From the NCBI GenBank assembly GCA_016432725.1, contig JACJDG010000003.1, positions 7,284,001-7,348,000 on the forward strand: a stretch of DNA of 64,000 bases, read 5' to 3'. The translations under genes were made by a program, and so were the position numbers. The notes below the pieces were generated by a model that worked only from the letters and a program-made list of their open reading frames with translations, was not told the DNA's origin and did not search any database. Numbering within the stretch: position 1 is the stretch's first letter; the number at the start of each line of letters is the position of its first letter. The DNA comes from Streptomyces sp. DHE7-1 (GTDB lineage Bacteria; Actinomycetota; Actinomycetes; Streptomycetales; Streptomycetaceae). Positions 7,048 to 54,246 of the stretch are shown one piece after another.

Positions 7048-9189
7048 TCAGCCGCAGTCGTGCGCCCTGAGCAGCAGCACCGCCACGTCGTCCACCCGTT
7101 CCTGCGCCGCCGCGCTGTGCCGCACCAGTTCGTCGGCCAGCTCCTCCAACGGCCGGCCGCCCACCTCGCCGAGCAGCGCGCCCAGGTCGACCAGGGAGTC
7201 CTCGATGTCCACGCCGGGCGACTCCACCAGGCCGTCCGTGTACAGCGCGAGGACCGAGCCCGGCGTCAGGGACACCTCGGTCGTCGGGTACGTGGCGGAG
7301 GCGTCGATGCCCAGCAGCGGGCCGCCGGCCAGGTCCAGCACCCGCACCCGGCCGTCCGGGCGTCTGAGCAGGGGCGGCGGATGCCCGGCGCGGGCCATCA
7401 CGGCCCGGCCCCGGGCCGGATCCAGACTCAGGTACAGGCAGCTCGCGAACAGTTCGGCGCCGAGGTCGATCAGCAGCCGGTTGGTGCTGCTCATCACCTC
7501 CTCCGGCGGCTGCCCCACCGTGGTGTAGGCGCGCACCCCGGTGCGGATCTGCCCCATCAGCGCCGCCGCCGTCACGTTGTGGCCCTGCACGTCCCCGATC
7601 ACCGCCGCCGCCCGCGGCCCGGTCGGCACCAGGTCGTAGAAGTCGCCGCCGATCTCCATCCCCTGAGTGGCCGGAAGATACCGGGCGGCCGCCTCGATAC
7701 CGGGCAGCCTCGCCAGCGAGTGCGGCAGCAGGGACTCCTGCAGCCCCTGCGCCAGCCGGTGCTTGGCGTCGTACAGCACGGCGCGCTCCAGCGCCTGCGC
7801 GATGAGACCGCCGAGACTCGTCAGCACCGCCCGCTCGTCGGCGGGGAACGCGCGCGGTTCGGCGTACGCCAGCACACAGGTGCCCACCGGCCGTCCGGAC
7901 GCGATCAGCGGCAGGAACGCCCAGGCCGCGTAGCCGTCCGGGGTCCGCTGCCGGCTGGGATACAGCCGTTCGAGCTGCTCCTGGGTCTCGAAGAACCCCG
8001 GAACGCCGCTGTTCAGGACATGGGTGCCCGGGGTGCGCTCGCTCAGCGGCAGCCCGTCGAACCGCTCAACGACATGCGGGTCCGCGTAGCCGCGGTGCCC
8101 CAGCACGTGCAGCCGCCCGCCCTGGGAGCCGAGGATCACCAGCGCCTGGCTGCCGACCGCCGGCGCCACCTCGTCGGCGACGAGCTGCACCACGTCCTCC
8201 ACCCCGATCGCCTCGGTCAGGGCCCCGGCGAGGCTCAGCACCTGAGAGATCGTCACCAGCCGGGACGGTCCCGTGCCCGGCTGCGGCGCCTCGCGGGTGA
8301 TCTCCGCGACCGCCCGGGCCCGGGTGATCCGCACGCTCAGCCCGGTCGTGCTCGGGTACAGCCGGAACGACAGCCACTCGCCCGGCGGGCGCAGTGCCAC
8401 GAACGACGCCACCTGCTGGCTGATCAGCGCGGCCCGGTAACGGTCCTCGTACACCGGGTCGTTGAGCCAGGGCACCGACACCCAGGGCAGGGTGCCCAGC
8501 AGTTCGCTCGCGGGCCTGCCAAGCAGTTCGGCGGCGGCCGCGTTGACGAAGCCGATCCGGCCGTGCAGGTCCAGCGACACCAGCCCGTACGGCAGCCGGG
8601 CCACCATCCGCGCCGCCTCCAGCGAGCCCAGTGAGCCCGCCACCCCCGACACCGGCGCCGCCAGCAGATCGGCCTCGGGGAGCAGCGTCAGGTTCTCCTC
8701 GGCGGCCCTGGCCAGCCGCAGCGCCAGCCGGTCGCAGCTCCCGGTCAGACGCTCCCGCTCCCAGGGCGGCAGCTCCGGCGGACGTGCTCCGGGCCAGGTC
8801 ACGAACACGGCGCCGTACACGGCGTCGGCCGTCGCCACCGGCGCGGCGGCCAGCGCGAAGGGGTACGGCAGCACCACCGAGATGCGCGGATAGCGGCGCG
8901 CCATCTCCTCCTCGCCGTTCACCCACACCAGCCGGCGCTCGCGCGCGGCGTCCGCCACCGGGATCGGCGCGTGCAGCCCGACCCGTTCCCACGGCGCGGC
9001 GAACGCGCGGGGCATGCCCGCCATGACCGCCATCTCCAGGACCGGCTCGGAGTGACGCAGCAGGTAGACCGCGCCGGAGTGCGCGCCCAGGTCCTCCAGC
9101 ATCGCGGCCAGCGCGAGCGACAGCAGCGGCCGGCCCGCCGTCGTGCCGGTCACCTCGGGTGTCCGCCCGGCCCCTGGCCCGTCGGGCAC
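7048..9189 (-). CDS. GAF/PAS sensor protein phosphatase, SpoIIE-like PP2C family
   Basis: This 713-residue protein probably dephosphorylates Ser/Thr of an anti-anti-sigma-type partner in response to a signal bound by its sensor domains. The order is a GAF-like region (about 20-190), a PAS domain (about 225-350, RLPYGLVSLDLHGRIGFVN), a second GAF domain (about 365-510) and a C-terminal SpoIIE/PP2C domain (about 520-713). The PP2C domain carries the metal motifs GGDFYD, GDVQGHN and LYTDGLVE. Unlike the phosphatase at 54.2-56.7 kb, it has no C-terminal kinase-like ATPase domain. The GTG at 9187-9189 is chosen because GAGGAGG lies just upstream; another in-frame GTG lies at 9196-9198. No frameshift is seen in this gene. 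Confidence 0.85.
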   Translation of the reverse strand: MPDGPGAGRTPEVTGTTAGRPLLSLALAAMLEDLGAHSGAVYLLRHSEPVLEMAVMAGMPRAFAAPWERVGLHAPIPVADAARERRLVWVNGEEEMARRYPRISVVLPYPFALAAAPVATADAVYGAVFVTWPGARPPELPPWERERLTGSCDRLALRLARAAEENLTLLPEADLLAAPVSGVAGSLGSLEAARMVARLPYGLVSLDLHGRIGFVNAAAAELLGRPASELLGTLPWVSVPWLNDPVYEDRYRAALISQQVASFVALRPPGEWLSFRLYPSTTGLSVRITRARAVAEITREAPQPGTGPSRLVTISQVLSLAGALTEAIGVEDVVQLVADEVAPAVGSQALVILGSQGGRLHVLGHRGYADPHVVERFDGLPLSERTPGTHVLNSGVPGFFETQEQLERLYPSRQRTPDGYAAWAFLPLIASGRPVGTCVLAYAEPRAFPADERAVLTSLGGLIAQALERAVLYDAKHRLAQGLQESLLPHSLARLPGIEAAARYLPATQGMEIGGDFYDLVPTGPRAAAVIGDVQGHNVTAAALMGQIRTGVRAYTTVGQPPEEVMSSTNRLLIDLGAELFASCLYLSLDPARGRAVMARAGHPPPLLRRPDGRVRVLDLAGGPLLGIDASATYPTTEVSLTPGSVLALYTDGLVESPGVDIEDSLVDLGALLGEVGGRPLEELADELVRHSAAAQERVDDVAVLLLRAHDCG

Positions 9190-10547
9190 GGCGACCACCT
9201 CCTCGTACGGCCGCGCCTCACCTCCCGGGATCAAGGTTGCCCCGTGGGGGCGCCGGGCGCACGGCGAACGTCCCGGGGGGCGTCCGGAAGGGCGCTGTTC
9301 CCGCCTCCGCGCGGCGGACACCTCCGCGTGCCCCGTGCAGCCGTATCCACGCGCCGGCGCCCACCGGCGCACGGACCGGCGCGGTGGGCGCGGTGGGCCG
9401 GGCCGTCGCCCCGGCCGCCCTCCGCACGGGTGCCGGACGTCCCGCCGGGGGTCTTCCCGCCCTGGACGGTGCCCGTGCGACCGGGGGGTCGCCGCGGCCG
9501 GGCCGGCCCGTTCTCCCCGGGCGTGCCTTGGTCGCCGGCCGGTACCCGCGGCCCCTCGGGAGAAGCACGGGTGGTGTGCCGATGCCCCATGTGCGCCCCC
9601 TAGCGCCAGGATGGCCGAATCCACGCGCAGGGCACGTCGTTCCGCCTCGGGGCGGTGGCGGCTGCGGCGGCGGTCCGCCGGAGGGCCGGGGCGTGTCGGC
9701 CGCGGGCCGGTGCCGCGCACGGCGTGTCGCGTCACCGCCCCGCCGGTGGGGCCCACAGGGTCAGCCAGTCATATCATCGCCCCAGCTCAGAGGGGGTGGC
9801 GGCCGGATCGCCGGAGGGCCGTGCCGGGAGCCGGCCGGGCCCGGCCGCCGGGCGGCCGGCGTGTCGGCCACGCGGCGGCGGCTTCCTTTTCCGCCGTGTG
9901 CGGTTTACGTCTGCGGCCCAGGGGCACACGCGGTGCGACGTTCGACCGGCCCCGTGCGCCAGGGCCGTGCGAAGTGGCCGAGCAGTGACGCAAAAGCACC
10001 GGCAAAGTACGCTCCGTTCAACTTCAAGGGGTTGCTTGCACGTGACTCGCCGTGAAGACTGTGGCCGAGTTCCATCGAAACGAAGGTGTCGCACGGTGCG
10101 CATCATGCCAATCGTGGGGCGGCATGGACTGCGGCTGTGTATGTTCACACCTCGTCTCGAACGGCACGGGCCGGCGGCCTCGCTGTCCGTGACGGAGCAG
10201 GGAGGGTCCCGCGTGGTCGCTGCGCGGGAGGTATCACCGAGGGGATGGGGGATGTCGGGTAGGCGCGCCACACGACGAGGCTCGCTGCGGAGCCGGGGCC
10301 GGCCGAGTGGCCGTCACGTCCCGCACCGCGTGCGCTGAGGTCTGTGCGCCGCCCCTGTACGAGACCGACGCGGGCCGGCCGTCCCGCCGCTCATGAAGAG
10401 GGCCACGCGGGCCATGCGCCGCTCTCGACCGATCCGATGTCCGCGACCACGGCGGCGCAGCCGTGCCTGCCGCCTTCCCGGTCCGCCACACCCCTGCGTG
10501 CGTGACTCCTCATGCCCGCAGGCGCCACCCGCAAGCAAGGAGACAAG
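9190..10547. other. 1.36-kb region without a convincing gene, upstream of the NRPS locus
   Basis: Open frames here have codon patterns unlike real genes and no recognisable protein. The stretch at about 9985-10200 is clearly less GC-rich than its surroundings and carries GTGTATGTTCACAC (10137-10150), an imperfect inverted repeat of operator type. This patch is the best place for the promoter of the P450-led operon and possibly of the divergent phosphatase gene. I cannot define promoter boxes with confidence. Confidence 0.4.
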
Positions 10548-11755
10548 GTGATCAGCAAGCAAGTGACGGGGGAACGCCTTCTCTTGGAGGAGTTACCCGA
10601 GCGCTGGCGGGGCTTACGCGACGCCGGACCCGTGCGGTACGACGAGACGCAGCGGGTCTGGCAGGTGCTCGACCACGAGACCGTCGCGGCCGTGCTCGCC
10701 GACCCGGCGACGTACTCCTCCGAGCTCTCCGCCCTCGCGCCCACCCAGTCCGACTTCGAGACCTTCACCCGCGGCAACTTCGTCGCCATGGACCCGCCGG
10801 AGCACCGCAAGCTCCGCACCCTGGTGAGCCAGGCGTTCACCCCCGCGTCGTGCAGGGGCTCGGGCCCCGCATCGAGGCCGTCTGCGACCGGCTGCTGGAC
10901 GCCGTCGCCGACCGCGACCGGTTCGACCTGGTCGACGCGCTGGCCTACCCGCTGCCCATCATCGTGATCGCCGAACTGCTCGGCATCCCGGCCGGGGAAC
11001 ACCGGCTCTTCCAGGAGTGGGCGAGCGTCCTGTTCGGCGGCGACCAGCTCGGCGAGGCGCCCGACATGGCCGACCTCGAACGGGCGCTGGAGGCCATCGC
11101 CCCGACCGTGCGCGAGATGAACGGCTACATGCTGGAGCACATCCGCGCCCGCCGTGCCGACCCCGGTGACGACCTCACCAGCAGACTCATCGCCGCCGAG
11201 GTGGACGGCGTCCGGCTCGCCGACCAGGAGATGGTCGGTTTCGTGGCCCTGTTGCTGGTGGCCGGGCACATCACCACGACCGCACTGCTGGGCAACGCGG
11301 TCGTCACCTTCGACCGGCACCCCGGCACGGACGCCGCACTGCGCGCCGACCCGGCCCGCGTCCCGGCCGCCGTCGAAGAGGTGCTGCGCTGGCTGCCGCC
11401 CTTCCCCGAACTGGGCCGCCGGGTCACCCGCCCCGTGGTCCTCGGCGGTCACGAGATCCCGGCCGACAGCCTGCTGATGGCGCATCTGGGCGCCGCCAAC
11501 CGGGACCCCGCCCGGTTCGCCGCACCCGACGTCCTCGACGTTACCCGGAGCCCGAACCCGCATCTGACCTTCGGGCACGGCATCCACTTCTGTTTCGGCG
11601 CCCCGTTGGCACGGCTCGAGGCGCGGATCGCTCTTCACAAGTTGCATGAACGATTCCGCGACCTGGTGATCCCCTCCTACGAGGACGTCGCCCACGAGAA
11701 CCCGGCCGTCATCGTCGGCATGCGGCATCTGCCCGTAGAGGTCGGCAGAGCCTAG
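10548..11755 (+). CDS. Cytochrome P450, peptide tailoring; one frameshift
   Basis: With one base restored near 10850 the gene codes a 402-residue bacterial P450. The heme-binding motif is FGHGIHFCFGAPLAR, the ExxR helix is EEVLR, and the I-helix reads LLLVAGHITTT. The usual acidic residue before the conserved Thr is Ile here, which is uncommon but seen in some P450s. The start is GTG 10548-10550 with AAGGAG five bases upstream. Codons 16 and 23 are TTA, the rare codon read by the bldA tRNA in Streptomyces. As first gene of the peptide locus it probably oxidises a carrier-bound residue or the finished peptide. The frameshift falls at TTCACCCCCGCG, where one more C restores FTPRVVQGLGP, so a sequencing deletion is likely. 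Confidence 0.85.
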
Positions 11756-11855
11756 CCCCGGCGCCCAGGCGCCCCCGGCCGGCCCCACACACCGCTCGTA
11801 CGGGCCGGACCGGCACACCCGCACATGAGACCCACCCAACGGGAGTCCCCTTCTC

Positions 11856-13205
11856 ATGCCGTACATCACCCCCGCCGCTCCGGCAGCCGCCGGGACGCCG
11901 TCCCTGTCGCACCGGGAGTTGAAGGACCGCCTCGAGGCCCTGGCCAGGATCCACCGGGTGCCCGGCGCCCAACTCGTCCTGGACACGGGCGGCGACGTCG
12001 TCGACGTGCACACCGGCACGGCCGACGTCACGACCGGCAGCCCCTCACCGCGGACACCGCGGTCCCGCTCGGATCGATAACCAAGCCCTACACGGCCGCG
12101 CTCGTCATGCTCCTGGCCGACGACGGCGACCTCGACCTCGACGAACCCGCGGCCGAGTACCTTCCGGAGCTGTGCGGAACACCCGGGTGACGGTCCGTCA
12201 ACTGCTCAGCCACACCGCCGGACTGCCCACCGGGCCCGACTCCGACACCGCCGCCGCGACCACCGCCGCGCGCTACCTCACGGCCGTCTGCGCCGACCGT
12301 GACCTGCTGTTCGCGCCGGGCACCGACTTCTCCTACTCCAACGCCGGCTACGTCGCCGCCGGACGGCTGGTGGAGACCGTGACCGGCATGCCGTGGCCCG
12401 AGGCGATGCGGGCACTGCTCCTCGAACCCCTCGGCATCGTGCCCGCGTTCGTCGGTGACGCCGCGCCCGCCCGCCCGGTGGCCGCCGGGCACGCCGTCAA
12501 CACCGCCACCGGGCTGGCCGTCCCGGCCCGCCAGAACCTGGCGCCGCTGGAGGCGCCGGCCGGCGCGCTGCTCGCGAGCGCCCGGGACCTCGCCGCCCTC
12601 GGCAACGCGCTGACCGGCCGCTCGGACGTGCTGCCGCCCGCCGTCGCCAAGGAGATGCGCCGGGCCGAGACCGCCGCCCGCCCCGGCACCCTCGCCGACG
12701 GCTGGGGCGCCGGGCTCGCCCTCTTCCACCGGGACGGCCGTGTCTGGTGCGGTCACGACGGAAACGCCCAGGGCACGTCCTGCCATCTGCGGGTGGACCC
12801 GGAGAGCGGCGTGGTGGTCGCCTTCACGGGCAACGCCGGGGCGCCACCGCGCTCTGGCGCGACCTCACCGAGGAACTGGGCAGGGTCGCCGGCATCCGGG
12901 TGCCCGCCGGCACGAAGGTCGTGGACCGGGGCGGGGCCGTGGACCTGCCCGACTGCGCGGGCACCTATCGCAACGGCACCACGACCTACCGCATAGAACC
13001 CGGCCCGGACGGCGCGCCGGCCCTGTCCGTGGACGGGGATCTGCACCTTCCGCTGGTCTGCTACGCCGACCTGTCCTGCGATCTGCGCGATCCGGCCACC
13101 GGGCGCCTCGAACCGGGAGGCAGGTTCCACCGCGATCCGGCCACCGGCCGGGTCGACCGGATCCAGATATCCGGGCGCACGGCACGCCGTACCGACGACG
13201 GCTGA
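11856..13205 (+). CDS. Stand-alone PBP-type thioesterase / beta-lactamase-fold serine hydrolase, three frameshifts
   Basis: After restoring single bases near 12037, 12177 and 12842 the gene codes 450 residues, the usual size of SurE-like enzymes. It shows the serine-hydrolase motifs in order: SxxK in GSITKPYTA, YxN in FSYSNAGY and HxG in WCGHDGNAQG, with a C-terminal lipocalin-like region (DLPDCAGTYRNG). No signal peptide is evident, which argues against a secreted carboxypeptidase. It sits between the P450 and an NRPS line that ends in an epimerase and lacks a TE domain. This is the arrangement in surugamide-, desotamide- and mannopeptimycin-type clusters, where such enzymes release peptides with a D C-terminus by head-to-tail cyclisation. 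The role is inferred from motifs and context. GGGAG lies ten bases before the ATG. Confidence 0.75.
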
Positions 13206-13665
13206 GCCCCGGTCGCGGGCGGCACCGGCGCGGTCCCTACGGCACGGCGGGATCCGGCGGTCGCTGGCGGCCTTCCACGACGGGTCCGCCGGGCTCCGGC
13301 AGCCGCCGGTGGAACCCACCCCCGGCGTGCGGGCGGGCGGACACGACCGGTACGGATCCATCCGGGTCACCGCCGGCGCTCCGGAAAGGCCCGCCGGTGT
13401 CCGGTGCCCGGTCCTTCCGGTGACGGGGCCGCCGACCGGCGTGCGGTCCGGGCCGGTCGGGCCGAGCGGTTCCGGCCGGTCCTGCCCGGGGCGCATGCCG
13501 GGCCGGACGGCGGGGCATCGGCGCCGGCCCACCGGCCGGCGGCCCCGCGGGTTCGACCGCCGGGCCGCCGGGCCGACGCTTCCGGTCACCTGTACCCGTG
13601 GCCCTGTCATCGGCTCCGGTCGCGTTCCGCCCGCCGGGTGGTCCACCGCCCGGGGCCGGTGGGCC

Positions 13666-13684
13666 GGTCACCGGACCGGTGACC
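13666..13684. promoter_or_regulatory. 19-base palindrome, candidate operator
   Basis: GGTCACCGG, one central A, then CCGGTGACC: nine perfectly paired positions on each side. It lies about 405 bases upstream of the NRPS 1 start in otherwise gene-free DNA. Symmetry and position fit a dimeric regulator site, but no regulator gene is present in the window to match it to. Confidence 0.3.
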
Positions 13685-13749
13685 TGTTCGCCCGCCCGCT
13701 CCCGCCGGCCGTCCCTCCGACACCGTCCCGCACCCCGTCGCCAGGCCCG

Positions 13750-13857
13750 CCCACCCGTCCGTTCCCGCACCGGGCCGCCGCCCGGCCCACCCGTCCGTTC
13801 CCGCCCCGAGCCGCCGCCCTGCCCACCGGCCCGCCTCCGCACCGGGCCGCCGCCCTG
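13750..13857 (+). repeat. Three tandem 36-base repeats upstream of NRPS 1
   Basis: Units start at 13750, 13786 and 13822 and share the frame CCCACCC..CCGGGCCGCCGCCC with a few differences. A weaker, shorter fourth copy lies around 13920-13955. They are noncoding as far as I can tell. Confidence 0.7.
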
Positions 13858-14090
13858 CACCCGCCGCCGGTCGCCGCACCGCTCACCCGCCCGCTCCGGA
13901 ACCGAGGCCCCGCCCCGCCCGCCCACCCGCTCCCGCACCAGGCCGCCGCCCCGCCGACCGCACCGCAGTACCGCCCCGCCGTCTCGCACACCGGCGTGTC
14001 ACCTCCGATCCGGCGCACCGCTCCTGAGGCGGTCCGGGGTCGTCCGTGTGGCCCGCGCCGCTTCGTCCCGCTCTCCAAAGGACTTGACCC

Positions 14091-32817
<18,727 letters not shown>

Positions 32818-32830
32818 GGATCCGACGACC

Positions 32831-52906
<20,076 letters not shown>

Positions 52907-53061
52907 CGACACTCCGGCCCCGCGCGGCACCGGCCCGGCGCACCGCCCGGCACGGCCCTCGCGCACCCCGCGCCCCGACCGCCCGCCACCGCCGCGACCC
53001 CGCGGCGGACCGGCCCACGGACCGACGGAACACCCACGCACGACCGACGAGAGAAGGCGAC

Positions 53062-53265
53062 ATGGACGAGAACACCCGCTACCAGGTGCTGCGCAACGAC
53101 GAGGAGCAGTACTCCCTCTGGCCCGCCGACATCGAGGTGCCCGCGGGCTGGCAGCCCGTCGGCAAGGAGGGCACCGAGGCCGAGTGCTCCGCCCACGTCG
53201 ACGAGGTCTGGACCGACATGCGGCCCAGGAGCCTCCGCGAGCGCATGGAGAACGCCGGCAACTGA
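53062..53265 (+). CDS. MbtH-like NRPS accessory protein
   Basis: This 67-residue protein has the family signature almost complete: NDEEQYSLWP, then PAGWQPVG, then CSAHVDEVWTDMRPRSLRERM. MbtH-like proteins bind NRPS adenylation domains and are often needed for their solubility and activity. The ATG at 53062-53064 is preceded by AGAAGG. It lies about 155 bases after the likely end of NRPS 2, and a stem-loop follows it. It probably serves several or all ten A domains of this locus. No frameshift is present. Confidence 0.95.
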   Translation: MDENTRYQVLRNDEEQYSLWPADIEVPAGWQPVGKEGTEAECSAHVDEVWTDMRPRSLRERMENAGN

Positions 53266-53281
53266 CCGGTCCGCGCGCACC

Positions 53282-53314
53282 CGCCGGGCCGGACGCACCC
53301 GCGCCGGCCCGGCG
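53282..53314 (+). terminator. Stem-loop after the MbtH-like gene
   Basis: Perfect 11-base arms CGCCGGGCCGG (53282-53292) and CCGGCCCGGCG (53304-53314) enclose an 11-base loop, 17 bases after the stop codon. A C-rich tract follows, with no T-run. It may end or attenuate the NRPS transcript before the acetyltransferase gene. Confidence 0.55.
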
Positions 53315-53396
53315 CCCCCGCCCCCCCACGCGTCGCCGTCCCGGCGCCCCACCGCCCTCGGCCCCACCGCACCGCAACTCACCCGAGGAGCCCGTC

Positions 53397-53957
53397 ATGA
53401 CCCCCGACCTGCGCACCGAACGCCTGCACTTCGTCCCCTACCGACCCGAACACGAGGACCACTTCGTCGCCCTGCTGCGGAACGAGGAGGTGTGCCGCTG
53501 GATGGGGCAGGACCTCGTGCCCGAACCGCAGCTGCGTGAGCTGTTCCGCGCCATCCTCACCGACGTGTACCCCGAGCGCCGCTTCGACGTGTGGGGCCTG
53601 TGGCTGGACGGCACCTACGTCGGACACGCCGAGGTGAAGCCGACCGGCAACGTCGACGGCCAGGAACTCGTCACCGCGCTCGCCCCCGGCTACTGGGGGC
53701 GCGGCCTGGGCGGCGAGGCGGTCCGCGGCCTGCTCCGGCACGCCGCCGACGACCTGGGCCTGAGCGAGGCGTACGGCATGGTCGGCGCCGAGAACACCGC
53801 CAGCCTGGCCCTGTGCCGCCGCCTGGGCTTCCGGTACCTCAAGGACGTCGTCGGCGACGACGGCTCCGTGACGAAGATGCTGGTCGTCTCCACGAAGGAT
53901 CCGGGGACGGAGGGGGAGACGGAGACCGGGGCGGCGGCCGCCGGAGACCGGGTCTGA
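53397..53957 (+). CDS. GNAT-family N-acetyltransferase (RimJ-like)
   Basis: This 186-residue protein transfers an acetyl group from acetyl-CoA. It begins TERLHFVPYRPEHEDHFVALL, typical of the RimJ/RimL branch, and has the CoA-binding loop in PGYWGRGLGGEA followed by GAENTASLALCRRLGF. The C-terminal 20 residues are a low-complexity Glu/Thr/Gly/Ala tail. GAGGAG lies seven bases before the ATG. The gene is 131 bases behind MbtH on the same strand, so it may acetylate the peptide or a basic residue in it, or act in self-resistance. A role outside the cluster cannot be excluded. The NRPS 2 frame runs into it in this assembly, which I regard as an artefact. Confidence 0.85.
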   Translation: MTPDLRTERLHFVPYRPEHEDHFVALLRNEEVCRWMGQDLVPEPQLRELFRAILTDVYPERRFDVWGLWLDGTYVGHAEVKPTGNVDGQELVTALAPGYWGRGLGGEAVRGLLRHAADDLGLSEAYGMVGAENTASLALCRRLGFRYLKDVVGDDGSVTKMLVVSTKDPGTEGETETGAAAAGDRV

Positions 53958-53959
53958 GC

Positions 53960-53996
53960 CGGCCGCCGCTCGACACGGAAGGCGAGACGGCGGCCG
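53960..53996 (+). terminator. Stem-loop after the acetyltransferase gene
   Basis: Nine-base arms CGGCCGCCG (53960-53968) and CGGCGGCCG (53988-53996) lie immediately after the stop at 53955-53957. This is a plausible end of the NRPS operon. Confidence 0.5.
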
Positions 53997-54246
53997 CCGG
54001 GCCCGCGCCGGCACCGTGACGCGGCCGGGACGTCGATCCGCTGTGGACCGGGCGGTGCCTGTCCGGACCGGTCCGGCCCGGCTCCCGCCGCGGTCACCGG
54101 GCCCTCCGGGGCCGGTGACCGCGGCCGTGGTGACGGCCACGCCCGACCGAGTCCTTGGAGCCCGTCCGCGCAACCCTTGTCCGCAGGGGCTGCGCGGACG
54201 GCTCATACGCGCTGTAATGGCGAACGTGGCGAGTGAGGGTGCTGCG

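Larger units (their letters stand above)
13206..14090. other. 885-base leader region upstream of NRPS 1
   Basis: I see no gene here. Open frames on both strands give only Pro/Arg- or Gly/Arg-rich translations without domain features. The region holds a 19-base palindrome and a 36-base tandem repeat (listed separately). AAAGGA at 14077-14082 is a good ribosome-binding site eight bases before the NRPS 1 start. Its length suggests a separate promoter for the NRPS genes. Confidence 0.4.

Noticed and set aside
10548..13205. P450 and serine hydrolase as decayed pseudogenes
   Set aside because: Each break is one missing base in a G/C run, and the repaired proteins have every catalytic motif and a normal length.
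13237..13989. Minus-strand Gly/Arg-rich open frame upstream of NRPS 1
   Set aside because: The translation is low-complexity and follows the 36-base DNA repeats; there is no clear ribosome-binding site or domain.
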